From: an uncultured Clostridia bacterium | GTDB taxonomy: Bacteria; Bacillota; Clostridia; Oscillospirales; CAG-272 | NCBI GenBank assembly: GCA_947626065.1 | Contig: CANQQT010000002.1 | Location: 1 to 64,000, forward strand | Direction: 5' to 3' | Length of the DNA: 64,000 nt | Shown here: positions 8,646-17,327 of the stretch, in pieces | How positions within the stretch are numbered: the first letter of the stretch is position 1 | Layout of the letters: each line of letters opens with the position of its first letter | Made by a program: the position numbers and the translations under genes | The notes under the pieces: model-generated | What the model saw: only the letters and a program-made list of their open reading frames with translations | Told to the model about the DNA's origin: nothing | The model's database searches: none

Positions 8646-8873
8646 ATGTCCGAAAAAAAGAAGAGCAAAAAAGTCAAGCCGGGAAGCGGAAGCATTCCCC
8701 TGCCGAATCAGGCGGTCAGCGCCTATCAGGAGAGCGCCGACCCGCTCGGGAGCTACACCGGCGTCACCGACGATCCGATTTTCCCGGGCAGAAGTATGCC
8801 GCGACGCGACGTCGGCGGGAAAATCTATCTGCACGTCGACGGTCAGCCGGTTCAGGACGCCGACGACCTCTGA
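8646..8873 (+). CDS. Small hydrophilic protein of unknown function
   Basis: I do not recognise this 75-residue protein. It begins with a lysine-rich stretch (MSEKKKSKKVKPGSG), is low in hydrophobic residues, contains several DP/DD turns, and has GKIYLHVDGQPVQD near the end. There is no signal peptide, membrane segment or cysteine. It is supported as a real gene by the strong AAGGAGGG site 7 nt before the ATG and by codon use like the neighbours. It ends directly against the convergent gene at 8874, with no space for a terminator. Confidence 0.65.
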   Translation: MSEKKKSKKVKPGSGSIPLPNQAVSAYQESADPLGSYTGVTDDPIFPGRSMPRRDVGGKIYLHVDGQPVQDADDL

Positions 8874-9158
8874 CTACAGAAGAAAGAACAGCGTAGCCGA
8901 GGCGGCCGCCCCTGCCAAAATCCCGAGGAAAAAGAAAAGCAGTCGGCGCCGCCTCTCTTTTTTTCTCTCCCGCCGGGCGGTAAGCGCCTTTTCCGGCGAA
9001 AGGATATTGGCGGCGATGATTCGATTCGCCTCGGTCACCATATCCTGCTTTTTCCCGCCGGAATCGGCCTTTTCCCGGAGGATAAAATAGGCCTCCTCAA
9101 AAATTCGGCTCCCGGTATTTTTTACCACCACCATATTTTTCTGAATCCCTTTGATCAC
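8874..9158 (-). CDS. Small tail-anchored membrane protein of unknown function
   Basis: The product has about 94 residues. A basic stretch (ARRERKKERRRR) precedes a single C-terminal hydrophobic segment (LLFFFLGILAGAAASATLFFLL), so it is predicted to sit in the membrane by its C-terminus with the N-terminal part in the cytoplasm. I chose the GTG at 9158-9156 because AAAGGGGAAG lies at proper spacing upstream; a TTG at 9176 would overlap that site. The N-terminal part (IQKNMVVVKNTGSRIFEEAYFIL) looks like a compact mixed alpha/beta fold. I do not know the family. Confidence 0.65.
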   Translation of the reverse strand: MIKGIQKNMVVVKNTGSRIFEEAYFILREKADSGGKKQDMVTEANRIIAANILSPEKALTARRERKKERRRRLLFFFLGILAGAAASATLFFLL

Positions 9159-9326
9159 GATTTCTTCCCCTTTCAAAAAGGCTCTGTCCTCAGTATTGTA
9201 CTCCCGGGGGGCCGATATTCAGAAAAAAGGAAAATCTTCCCGCAAAGGGGTACGTTTTTCCCGCGAGGCGAAAAATAAAGCGAAAGGAAAGAGCCGGTCT
9301 GTTTTCAGGCCGGAGACTCCCGAATT

Positions 9327-11462
9327 ATGAAAGCTGTCATCATGGCCGGTGGGGAAGGGCGGCGCCTTCGTCCCATTACCGAGAGAATGCCAAAGCCTCT
9401 GGTTCCCGTCGCGTCGGTTCCCGCCATCGTGCGGATTCTCCGCCTTCTCCTAGAAAGCGGAATCACCGAGGCCGCCGTCACGACCGGCTATCTGGCCGAC
9501 CGGCTGGAGAGGAAGCTCGGAAAGGAATGCGAAGGGGTTGCCCTCACCTATTTCCGGGAGGAAACGCCCCTCGGCACCGCCGGCGGCGTTTTGCGTACCA
9601 AAGAGTTTCTCGGGGAGGAGGATTTCGTCGTTATAAGCGGAGACGCGGTGAGCGAGGCCGATATCAAGGGGGCCGCCGAGGCCCGCCGTCGTCTTGGCGC
9701 CGAGGCGCTGATTCTGCTCTCCCACGCCGAGGATCCGGGGGAATACGGCGTCGTCCTCTGCGACCGGGAGGGGCGGGTCACCGGCTTTTCCGAAAAGCCG
9801 TCTCTGTCCGGGACCTATTCCGACACGGTGAACACCGGCATTTACTTCTTTTCCCCCGCCGTCCTCTCCCGGATTCCCGAGAACGTCCCCTACGATTTCG
9901 GCAAGGATCTCTTTCCCGCCATGCTTGCCGCCGGCGCTTCCCTCTTCGGAAAAACCGACCCCGGCTACTGGTGCGACGTCGGCGACGCCGACTCCTACTA
10001 CCAGGCCAATATGCGGCTGACCGGCGGAAAAACCGCCCTCGGGGACGCTTGCCGAGTGAGCGGCGAGACGATCGCCTCGGTTCTGATGGACGGCTGTACG
10101 GTGGGGGCCGGGAGCCGGATTTTCTCCTCCGTCCTCTGCGAAAACGTCAAAATCGGAGAGGGCTGTGAAATCGGGCCGGGGTGCGTTATCGGCGCCGATT
10201 CCGTCCTCGGCGACCGGGTAACGCTCATGAGCGGAACAAAGCTCCCGGCGGGGAGCCGTCTTCCCGAGGGAACCGTTCTCCGCTCCGGCACGGCCACGGC
10301 GGAGGGAATTTCCGCCTCTTCTCTTCTCGGCGGGAACGGACTTCTCCTCCCCGCGCCCCTTCTGACGCCCTCCCTCGCCGTCCGCATCGGCGGCGCCCTT
10401 GCCGAGGCCTGCCGGGGTGGGAAAATCGGCCTGCTCCACGACGGCGGCGAAGAGGCCGCAAGGGCGGCGGCAGCCCTTCTGCGCGGAATCCGGGTTCATG
10501 GCGGGGAGGTACTCTTCCTCGGCAAGGGCTTTGAGGCGGTCGCCTCCTACGCTGCCCTGAAGGAAGGGCTTGCCCTGTCCCTCTTTCTGCGCCTTGAAAA
10601 CGGGACGGCCTCCCTTGCCCTCTTTGACAAGACCGGCCTTTATCCGAAGCGGGATTTTGAGCGGCGCTTTCTCGCGGCCTTCACCTGCGAGGAGCCGGTC
10701 AGCCGGGAGCGAAGCAAAAATGCCGCCGAAAGTACCTTTACCGAAGCTTCCTATTTTCCCATGCTGACGAAAAACCGCTGTGAGCTGGAGGGCTTCCCGG
10801 TGGCCGTCACAAGGGAGAATCCCGCCTCGCTCCTTCTCACCCGCGCCCTTCTTGAAAAGGGAGGACGCTTCCTGCCGGGCGGCCTTTCCTTCACGGTGAG
10901 CGACGACGGCTTTTCCCTCCTCGCCGAGCAGAACGGCTTCACCGCCGACGACTGGCACGTAAAGGCCCTGCTCCTGCGCTACCTGATCCGGGATCGGGTT
11001 GCCCTTCCCGCCACCTCCCCGGCGCTTCTTTTCGACCTCTGCGGGAGCCGCGGAAGACTCTACACCCACTGTCCCTCCGGGGAGGAGGAGGACGGCGCCC
11101 GCGCCGACGCCTCTCTTCATCCCGAGCTGATTCACGCCTGTGCGGCGGCCATGGAGCTGGCGGGGCTTGTCTCCGCCTCCGGAAAAAGCCTGAAGGAGCT
11201 CTCCTCCCACGTCCCGAAATTCGCCTTCGACAGCGAGGATTTTCTCACCGACGCCTCCCACCGCCTCGGCATTCTCCCGCTCCTCGGGGAGCCCGACGGG
11301 GACGGCGTCAAGGCGGACTATTCCCGCGGCTCGGTTCGCATCGTCCCCTCCCGTGGGGGCTACCGGCTCTACGCGGAGGCGGCGTCGGGGGAATACGCAA
11401 GGGAGCTTCTCTCCCTCTCCCGCAAGGAAATTGAGAGGAGAATCCGGGAAAACCGGCCCTAA
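9327..11462 (+). CDS. NDP-sugar pyrophosphorylase fused to a degenerate phosphomannomutase-like domain
   Basis: The 711-residue protein has three parts. Residues 1-235 are a nucleotidyltransferase with the signature GGEGRRLRPITE and PKPLVPV, which forms an NDP-sugar (mannose 1-phosphate guanylyl- or glucose 1-phosphate type) from NTP and sugar 1-phosphate. Residues 240-325 form a left-handed beta-helix of hexapeptides (VKIGEGCEIGPGCVIG). Residues 340-711 match the size and order of an alpha-D-phosphohexomutase, but where the phosphoserine loop (TASHNP type) should be it reads LALSLFLRLENGTASLALF. The fused mutase is therefore probably inactive and perhaps regulatory. Such fusions occur in Firmicutes, Actinobacteria and Cyanobacteria. 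It stands alone between two small genes and vanY, and ends in a strong terminator. The sugar specificity is not determined. Confidence 0.85.
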   Translation: MKAVIMAGGEGRRLRPITERMPKPLVPVASVPAIVRILRLLLESGITEAAVTTGYLADRLERKLGKECEGVALTYFREETPLGTAGGVLRTKEFLGEEDFVVISGDAVSEADIKGAAEARRRLGAEALILLSHAEDPGEYGVVLCDREGRVTGFSEKPSLSGTYSDTVNTGIYFFSPAVLSRIPENVPYDFGKDLFPAMLAAGASLFGKTDPGYWCDVGDADSYYQANMRLTGGKTALGDACRVSGETIASVLMDGCTVGAGSRIFSSVLCENVKIGEGCEIGPGCVIGADSVLGDRVTLMSGTKLPAGSRLPEGTVLRSGTATAEGISASSLLGGNGLLLPAPLLTPSLAVRIGGALAEACRGGKIGLLHDGGEEAARAAAALLRGIRVHGGEVLFLGKGFEAVASYAALKEGLALSLFLRLENGTASLALFDKTGLYPKRDFERRFLAAFTCEEPVSRERSKNAAESTFTEASYFPMLTKNRCELEGFPVAVTRENPASLLLTRALLEKGGRFLPGGLSFTVSDDGFSLLAEQNGFTADDWHVKALLLRYLIRDRVALPATSPALLFDLCGSRGRLYTHCPSGEEEDGARADASLHPELIHACAAAMELAGLVSASGKSLKELSSHVPKFAFDSEDFLTDASHRLGILPLLGEPDGDGVKADYSRGSVRIVPSRGGYRLYAEAASGEYARELLSLSRKEIERRIRENRP

Positions 11463-11474
11463 TGAAAAGCGCCG

Positions 11475-11510
11475 AAAAGCCCCCAACCTCAAACGAGATT
11501 GGGGGCTTTT
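11475..11510 (+). terminator. Intrinsic terminator
   Basis: The arms AAAAGCCCCCAA (11475-11486) and TTGGGGGCTTTT (11499-11510) form a 12-bp perfect stem. The symmetric A and T runs make it usable from both strands, which suits the convergent genes on either side. Confidence 0.9.
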
Positions 11511-11576
11511 GACTGGCGGCGGTCATGTCTTCCGCCGCCTTTTTGTATTTGAAAAAGCCTCTGCCCGGCTCCCGGG

Positions 11577-12446
11577 CTATTTTTTCACGGTGACAAGGAA
11601 TGCTCCCGTGTTGTCGGGCGAGATGACCGCCTCCGAAAACTCCTCCGGGAGAAAAATCCTTCCCTCCCCGTCGGGCTCCTGCCTTGAAAGGAGGTATCCC
11701 TCGGCCTCGTACCAGACGCCCGGCTCAAAACCGGCAAGATATTCTTCAAGGGTCAGACGGTTGTTGTAGATAATCTTCGCGTGCGGCTCCCCCACGTAAC
11801 GGATATGCCACGGCTCGTACTTCATGCCGGTTTCCTTTTTCCCGAAGGAGGGATAGCGAATGATAAAGCCGTATTCCCAGCAATGGGAATTGACAAAGCG
11901 GCCCGCTTCCGACTTGATGAAGCCGAACCCCGCGTAATATCTCACGTAAACGTCAAGGCCGAGGCCGGTCTGATGCTCGCTGGCTCCCGGCCGGTTTGCC
12001 GTCGAGGGATCCTTTTCGTAGAGCTCCTTCTGTTCCTCCTCCTCCCGGAAGGAGCTTGACACAAAGAGCCGACTCCCGGTCTCCTTCTCCACCGCCTCCG
12101 AAAGCCTCCCGTAGGCTTCCTCCGCGCATTCGTTGATCGGCACCTCGGTATCCCTGTAGAAGGTCAGCGCGGGGGAAAAATCCTCCGGGAGAGGATAACC
12201 TTCGTTGACCAGCAAAAGGCTTTGATCGAGTGTCACCCGGGGATCCTCTCCCCACGCCGTGGGGATTCGTCCCTCGGTTTTTCCCGGGCCGGCCTCCTTT
12301 ACCGCCACCTTTCGGCATCTCACGCCGAGCGTTTCCCCTGCGATATAGAGCCAATGCGGATTCCTTCCGAGCAAAACACCGACCGCAAGGGCGACGGCCA
12401 ACAGGCAGGAAAGGGTAAGGATGACGACCTTCGTTTTCTTCTTCAC
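11577..12446 (-). CDS. D-alanyl-D-alanine carboxypeptidase, VanY/LAS family
   Basis: This zinc peptidase trims the terminal D-Ala of peptidoglycan stem peptides outside the membrane. About 289 residues are predicted. An N-terminal lysine run and hydrophobic segment (VVILTLSCLLAVALAVGVLLG) act as signal anchor. The catalytic domain shows SSFREEEEQ, the zinc motif ASEHQTGLGLDVY with its His and Asp ligands, and EPWHIRYVG with the catalytic Glu and third ligand His. I chose the GTG at 12446, which follows AGAGGA by 9 nt; the open frame runs on to 12662, but that extension is low-complexity repeat DNA. Despite the VanY fold there is no vanA/vanH/vanX context, so it is probably housekeeping. Confidence 0.9.
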   Translation of the reverse strand: MKKKTKVVILTLSCLLAVALAVGVLLGRNPHWLYIAGETLGVRCRKVAVKEAGPGKTEGRIPTAWGEDPRVTLDQSLLLVNEGYPLPEDFSPALTFYRDTEVPINECAEEAYGRLSEAVEKETGSRLFVSSSFREEEEQKELYEKDPSTANRPGASEHQTGLGLDVYVRYYAGFGFIKSEAGRFVNSHCWEYGFIIRYPSFGKKETGMKYEPWHIRYVGEPHAKIIYNNRLTLEEYLAGFEPGVWYEAEGYLLSRQEPDGEGRIFLPEEFSEAVISPDNTGAFLVTVKK

Positions 12447-12590
12447 TTTATGAAATCCTCTTTTTCTTCTTATGATTCTTTTCCGCCGTCCAGCGGAGGG
12501 AAAGAGAACGGGAACACGCTTTTCCCCGACAATCGGGCGGGAAAAAGAGGCGGAGAAATCCAAAAGCACGGCGGCAAAGGCGTTTTTTTG

Positions 12591-12696
12591 CGTCCTTCGT
12601 GTCTTCACGCCTTCCGCGCTCTTCACGTCTTCTGCGTCTTTCGTGTTCTTCGCTTCCTTCACGCTCTTCGCGCTTCCGCGTCCTTCGCGTCTTCCA
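12591..12696. repeat. Degenerate 9-bp tandem repeat tract
   Basis: About 105 bp are built from variants of a CTTCGCGTC nonamer (CTTCACGTC, CTTCGTGTT, CTTCACGCT and others). It lies between vanY and the antiporter gene. All frames stay open through it, which creates spurious reading frames on both strands. A second 9-bp tract with a different unit lies at 55861-55913. Confidence 0.8.
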
Positions 12697-12855
12697 TTCC
12701 CGGCGTTTCCACATTTTCTTTTTCATTATTGTAGCCCTTTTTTGTGAACAAATCTACCGCCGCTTCCCTTTCCCCGAGCATCCCGACGGCCCGGCTCTTT
12801 AAAAGTTGCTGTAGAGCGGGCGGGATTCTCCCCCGGGAAATCGTCATATCGCCTC

Positions 12856-12883
12856 TTGACTTTTGTTTTTTCCGTAGTATAAT
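12856..12883 (+). promoter_or_regulatory. Promoter of the cation/proton antiporter gene
   Basis: TTGACT at 12856-12861 and TATAAT at 12878-12883 are spaced 16 bp, 47 bp before the ATG at 12930. Confidence 0.75.
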
Positions 12884-12929
12884 AAATAGGATTAAATTCA
12901 AATGGCAAAAGAAAAAAGGAACCCCCTCC

Positions 12930-14258
12930 ATGGAATTTGACGTCATCAACATTTTATATTACTGCGCAGTCATTCTTCTCAGCACCAAGGTGCTCGGTAT
13001 GTTCACAAGGAAAATCGGCCTCCCGCAGGTGGTCGGCATGATTCTCGCCGGGCTTCTCATCGGCCCCTCCCTCCTCGGGCAGATCTGCCCGGAAAAGTTT
13101 CAGGGGCTGATTCACCCCTCAAAAACCGAAATGGACGTTTTAAACAGCTTCTCCCAGATCGGTGTCGTCTTCATTCTCTTCTCAAGCGGCCTTGAAACCG
13201 ACTTCCGGGAGCTGAAAAAGAGCGGCATCGCCGCCACCGCCATCGCCCTTGCCGGCGTGCTGGTTCCGGTTCTTCTCGGAACGGTCGGCTCCCTCTTCTT
13301 CATGGGAGGGCTGAGCGCCGCCCTCGTCCCCGCCAAGCTGATGAACGCCCTCTTCGTCGGCTGTATTCTCTCGGCAACCAGCGTCGGCATCACGGTGGAA
13401 ACGATGCGGGAGCTCGGGAAGCTCAACACCAAGGTCGGCACCACCATTCTGAGCGCCGCCATCATCGACGACGTGCTCGGCGTCATCGCGCTCAGCATCA
13501 TCACCGGTCTCGACGGACAGGGGAGCGTTCTTACGACTCTTCTCAAGGCTCTCGGCTTCTTCGCCTTCACCGTCGGAACCGGCTTCCTCCTCCGCCTCCT
13601 CTTCAAGCGGCTGGTTCGCCTCTATCCCCACAAGCGCCGCACCAGCATTTTCGCCATCGCCATGTGCTTTTTCTTCGCCTACTGCGGGGAAAAATTCTTC
13701 GGAATCGCCGCCATCACCGGGGCTTATATGGCGGGACTGATGCTCTCGGGGCTTGACGACACCTCCTTCGTCGACCGGAAGGTCGTCGTCAGCGGCTACA
13801 TGATTTTCACCCCCATTTTCTTCGCCTACATCGGCATCAGCGCCGATTTCAGCAGCTTCTCGCTCTCCGGCCTCCTCTTCGCCCTCGTCTTCGTCGTACT
13901 CGGAATCGTCGGAAAAATCCTCGGCTGTGGGGCGGTGTCCCGCGCCTTCGGCTATTCCGCCAACGATTCGGTCACCATCGGCTGCGGCATGATTGCGCGG
14001 GGAGAGGTCGCGCTTGCCGTCTACGCCACCGGGCAGAGCCTCATCTGCTATGAGGACGGCGTTCTGACCGGCATCGACCCGCTGGTCGCCACCATCTGCC
14101 TGATCGTCATCTCCTCCATTCTCTGCCCCGTATTTTTGAAGCTTCTGTTCAAAAAGCACTCCGGCGGCGAGCTGTCGCAGAAGGGCCCCAAGGTGCGTAT
14201 CTCCTCCGAGGCCATCGAGAACGTTCACAGCGAGCTGAACGCCGAAAAGGACTCCTGA
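12930..14258 (+). CDS. Kef-type cation/proton antiporter (CPA2 family)
   Basis: The 442-residue integral membrane protein exchanges Na+ or K+ for protons. It has about twelve hydrophobic segments and family motifs: GLPQVVGMILAGLLIGPSLLG near residue 30, LFSSGLETDF near 85, ATSVGITVETMRELG near 150 and the paired aspartates in AAIIDDVLGVIAL (about 180), thought to carry the ions. It ends in a short hydrophilic tail without RCK/TrkA-N domain, so it is a core transporter only. The ATG at 12930 follows AAAAAAGGA and fits the promoter; the upstream extension of the frame is noncoding. It is monocistronic, with a terminator 30 bp after the stop. Ion specificity cannot be read from the sequence. Confidence 0.92.
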   Translation: MEFDVINILYYCAVILLSTKVLGMFTRKIGLPQVVGMILAGLLIGPSLLGQICPEKFQGLIHPSKTEMDVLNSFSQIGVVFILFSSGLETDFRELKKSGIAATAIALAGVLVPVLLGTVGSLFFMGGLSAALVPAKLMNALFVGCILSATSVGITVETMRELGKLNTKVGTTILSAAIIDDVLGVIALSIITGLDGQGSVLTTLLKALGFFAFTVGTGFLLRLLFKRLVRLYPHKRRTSIFAIAMCFFFAYCGEKFFGIAAITGAYMAGLMLSGLDDTSFVDRKVVVSGYMIFTPIFFAYIGISADFSSFSLSGLLFALVFVVLGIVGKILGCGAVSRAFGYSANDSVTIGCGMIARGEVALAVYATGQSLICYEDGVLTGIDPLVATICLIVISSILCPVFLKLLFKKHSGGELSQKGPKVRISSEAIENVHSELNAEKDS

Positions 14259-14285
14259 GCGCGGGGGCTTTCCCGCCGAAAAGAC

Positions 14286-14325
14286 AAAACCGCCGCTTCC
14301 GATCCCGGAAAACGGCGGTTTTTCT
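14286..14325 (+). terminator. Intrinsic terminator of the antiporter gene
   Basis: A 10-bp stem AAAACCGCCG / CGGCGGTTTT (14286-14295, 14313-14322) is followed by more T residues. Confidence 0.88.
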
Positions 14326-14361
14326 TTTGTTTTTGCTTTCGGCCCGTCGGGCGGGGTTCTT

Positions 14362-14552
14362 TGCAGGACGGCTTTTAAGCGGAGCCCTGCGGAACCCCTC
14401 TCACGGTGGTAGCCTCTGCGGATGTGTACCCCCGCGCGTGGCGTTCTTTCGTCAAACGGTACACTGCAACGGCGGCTTTTGAAAAACGGAGACCTTGCGG
14501 AGCCCTTCAAACGGCGGCCTCTGCAGATGCGTAGTTCTTTGTCAAACGGCGC
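14362..14552. repeat. Two degenerate direct repeats of about 100 bp
   Basis: Copy one (about 14362-14460) and copy two (about 14465-14550) share the same ordered blocks: TGCA-(A/G)-CGGC, GGCTTTTA/GA, GGAGCCCTGCGGA or GGAGACCTTGCGGA, GCCTCTGC-GATG-GTA, GTTCTTT and GTCAAACGG. No gene is seen in the 14259-14584 gap. The function is unknown. Confidence 0.6.
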
Positions 14553-14584
14553 TTCCCGCAAGACGGCGGCCCTGTCGGGGGCCT

Positions 14585-17242
14585 TTATTCCAGATCCTCG
14601 CTTCTGTTCACGACCATTTCCATATACTGCTGTTTCGTGATGAGAACGTTTCTCGGCTTCTGCCCATCCGGGCCGCTGACAAAGCCTCTCTTCTCCATCT
14701 CGTCGATCAGCTTGGCGGCGCGCCCGTATCCGAGGGAAAGCCGCCGCTGGATCAGCGAGGTGGAAATCTTTCCGCTTTCAAGCGCCAGCTCGATCGCCTT
14801 GCGGAGCATCGAATCGCCGCCCTCATCCTCGTCGTCATCGGACAGGGCTCCCTTCTTGCCGTTTCCGCAGGCCGCGGCCGCGCGGTCGATGCTGTCCATG
14901 ATATCCTCGCTGTATTCCGCCACCCCGTCGTTGTGCTCCCGGATGAAGGACACGACGTCCTCAACCTCTTTTTCGCTCACAAAGGCGCCCTGCACGCGGA
15001 TCGGCTTCAAGGCGCCGACCGGCGCGTAAAGCATATCGCCGCGCCCGATCAGCTTTTCGGCTCCCACCATATCCAGAATGACGCGGGAGTCGGTCTGAGA
15101 GGCGACCGTAAAGGCGATCCGGGAGGGAATATTACCCTTGATCAGGCCGGTAATCACGTCCACCGAGGGCCGCTGTGTGCCGATGATCAGGTGCATTCCG
15201 GCGGCTCTCGCCTTCTGCGCCAGACGGCAGATCGATTCCTCGACGTCGTCGGGCGCCGTCATCATCAAATCGGCAAGCTCGTCGATGATGATGACGATCT
15301 GAGAAAGAACCTCCCGGTCGGGATCGCCCTCCATCACGCTGTTGTAGCCCCTCAGATCGCGGACGCCCACCTCTTCGATCAGCTCGAAGCGTCTCTCCAT
15401 CTCGGTCACCGCCCAGTGGAGCGCCCCGGCGGCCTTCTTGGGGTCGCTGACGACGGGAACCAGCAGATGCGGCAGGCCGTTGTAAATGTTCAGCTCCACC
15501 TTCTTCGGGTCGATGAGGATCAGCTTGACCTCCTCCGGCGTGCTCTTATAGAGCAGGCTGGTAATCATGCTGTTGATGCAGACCGATTTTCCCATACCGG
15601 TGGCGCCGGCGATGAGAAGATGCGGCATTTTCGCGATGTCAAGGAAGACCGGCTCCCCGGCGACGTCGACGCCGAGGGAAACGTTGAGGTGGCTCGGCGC
15701 CTCACGGAAGGTTTCGGTATCGACCAGCTCCCGCAGGTAGACGGTGGAAACTGTCTTGTTCGGCACCTCGATGCCGACCGCCGCCTTGCCGGGAATCGGC
15801 GCCTCAATCCGGACGCCGGGCGTGGCAAGATTCAGGGCGATATCGTCGACGAGATTGGCGATGGAGCGGACGCGGACCCCCTCCTCGGGAGCCAGCTCAT
15901 ATCTTGTGATGGCCGGGCCACGGGAGACGTTGACGATGCGGGTCCGGACCTTGAAGCTTCTCAGCGTTTCGACCAGCCTCACGGCGTTGGTGTGAAGCTC
16001 TTCGCTGATATCGACGTTTTTGGGGGAAACGTTCCGGGTAAGAAGGGTCACCGGCGGGAAAGCGTATTCCTTCTTGAGCGACTCCGCGCCTCCGTCCCCG
16101 ACCGCCGCGGAACGGGAAATCTCAAGCTCCGCGCTCCGGCCCTCCGAAGCGTCGAGCAGGCGGCTCTGTTCAAGAGCCTTCGCCTTCTGCGCCTCCGCGA
16201 AGCGCTCGATGACGTCGACGCCGCTGCTGGGATCGGTGAAAATGGCTTTGAGGTCGGCATTTTCCCTTTCTCCACCGACCGGAAGAACCGACTCGGGGCG
16301 CCTTGTGAGCTTTCCCGTCGAGAGGGGCTTTACCTTCTCGACACTTCCCCCGACAGTCTCAGAGGAAGAACGCTCCTCCTCTTTCCGATCCTTTTCGGCC
16401 TCTGTTCCTTTTTCTGCGGAGGCTTCCTTTTCTGTCGGCTTTTCCTCCGATTCTTCTGTCTGACCCTCTCCGACCTCAACGTCGGGGTCGAAGCGTCTGC
16501 GATCGACCGGGTCTCGGCGCACCGTGTCGAAATGCTCCTCCTCCGAGGCCGAACGGGAGCGGAAATAGCGCTTTCTCTCCTCCCGCTTCGACTCGGAAGC
16601 GGCCTCTTCCGCCTTTTTCTCCTTCCGTTTACGGTACCGGTAGGCGGCGAAAATGTAAATGGAGTAGGGCGTCAGGCCGAACATAAAGAGGCCGAACACC
16701 GTAATGGCGGTAATTCCGATGATATGCGCGCCGACGATTCCCGTCAGCTTATACAGCGCCCACCCAAAGAAGCCGCCGATCACGCCGCCTCCGTGCAGGT
16801 GCTGACCGCTCTCCCAGAAGACCTTCAGATTGAAGACTCCGGAGCCCTTTGTCCAGAGGTGAATCATGGCCGAGAGGAAGATGAAGAACACCGCCTCGTA
16901 GATCAGGCGGAATTTCAGCGTTCCGTTCCGGATTTCCTTCCGCCACGTAAGGGCGAGGAGGAGGAGAAGCGGGGGAATGGAGAGAGCGCCGCCCCCGAAC
17001 AGTCCGTAGAAAAGGGCCCGCAGTCCTCTCCCGACCAGCCCGGTAAGGTTGCGGGAAAGAAAACCCACGAGGAGAAAGAGGGCGACGGCCATGAGAAGAT
17101 AGGGAAAAACCTGATGGAAGGTGGTATCGGCCGGATTTTTCGCCGACGGACTTTTTTCCTTCTCGGAGCCGGTCTTTCCCTCCGTCCCGGACTTTGCGGT
17201 TTCTTCGGTTTTTGACGTCTTTTTCTTTTTTTGTTCCGGCAT
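14585..17242 (-). CDS. ftsK: DNA translocase FtsK/SpoIIIE
   Basis: This is a membrane-anchored hexameric DNA pump that moves chromosome termini through the division or sporulation septum. The 885 residues comprise several N-terminal transmembrane segments (within about residues 40-210), a long acidic/basic linker (about 220-400), the alpha-beta motor domain with Walker A GATGMGKSV and Walker B IVIIIDELADLMM, and the C-terminal gamma winged-helix domain (GKISTSLIQRRLSLGYGRAAKLID) that reads orienting DNA sequences. In a spore former it may fill the SpoIIIE role. The ATG at 17242 (MPEQKKKKTSK) has a GAGG site upstream. uppP lies upstream on the same strand. Confidence 0.95.
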   Translation of the reverse strand: MPEQKKKKTSKTEETAKSGTEGKTGSEKEKSPSAKNPADTTFHQVFPYLLMAVALFLLVGFLSRNLTGLVGRGLRALFYGLFGGGALSIPPLLLLLALTWRKEIRNGTLKFRLIYEAVFFIFLSAMIHLWTKGSGVFNLKVFWESGQHLHGGGVIGGFFGWALYKLTGIVGAHIIGITAITVFGLFMFGLTPYSIYIFAAYRYRKRKEKKAEEAASESKREERKRYFRSRSASEEEHFDTVRRDPVDRRRFDPDVEVGEGQTEESEEKPTEKEASAEKGTEAEKDRKEEERSSSETVGGSVEKVKPLSTGKLTRRPESVLPVGGERENADLKAIFTDPSSGVDVIERFAEAQKAKALEQSRLLDASEGRSAELEISRSAAVGDGGAESLKKEYAFPPVTLLTRNVSPKNVDISEELHTNAVRLVETLRSFKVRTRIVNVSRGPAITRYELAPEEGVRVRSIANLVDDIALNLATPGVRIEAPIPGKAAVGIEVPNKTVSTVYLRELVDTETFREAPSHLNVSLGVDVAGEPVFLDIAKMPHLLIAGATGMGKSVCINSMITSLLYKSTPEEVKLILIDPKKVELNIYNGLPHLLVPVVSDPKKAAGALHWAVTEMERRFELIEEVGVRDLRGYNSVMEGDPDREVLSQIVIIIDELADLMMTAPDDVEESICRLAQKARAAGMHLIIGTQRPSVDVITGLIKGNIPSRIAFTVASQTDSRVILDMVGAEKLIGRGDMLYAPVGALKPIRVQGAFVSEKEVEDVVSFIREHNDGVAEYSEDIMDSIDRAAAACGNGKKGALSDDDEDEGGDSMLRKAIELALESGKISTSLIQRRLSLGYGRAAKLIDEMEKRGFVSGPDGQKPRNVLITKQQYMEMVVNRSEDLE

Positions 17243-17327
17243 AATTCTGACCCTCGGCAGGAACGGGCTTCCGCACCTGCCGGAATCTCCTTTCATAGGA
17301 TGGGATATCGTTCTGACGGCGGGGAGA

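Noticed and set aside
9450-11492. A 680-codon antisense frame under the nucleotidyltransferase gene
   Set aside because: It is Gly/Arg/Ala-rich without motifs or ribosome binding site, while the plus strand has clear domain signatures.
11577-12446. A vancomycin resistance determinant
   Set aside because: Only a VanY-type carboxypeptidase is present; no vanH, vanA/B ligase, vanX or two-component genes lie near, so it is probably ordinary wall trimming.
12447-12662. N-terminal extension of VanY through the 9-bp repeats
   Set aside because: The extension is composed of repeat-derived Lys/Glu/Asp/Thr residues ahead of a proper signal anchor with its own start and ribosome binding site.
14495-17215. 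A 906-codon plus-strand frame opposite ftsK
   Set aside because: ftsK has Walker motifs and a gamma domain; the opposite frame is a codon-bias mirror.
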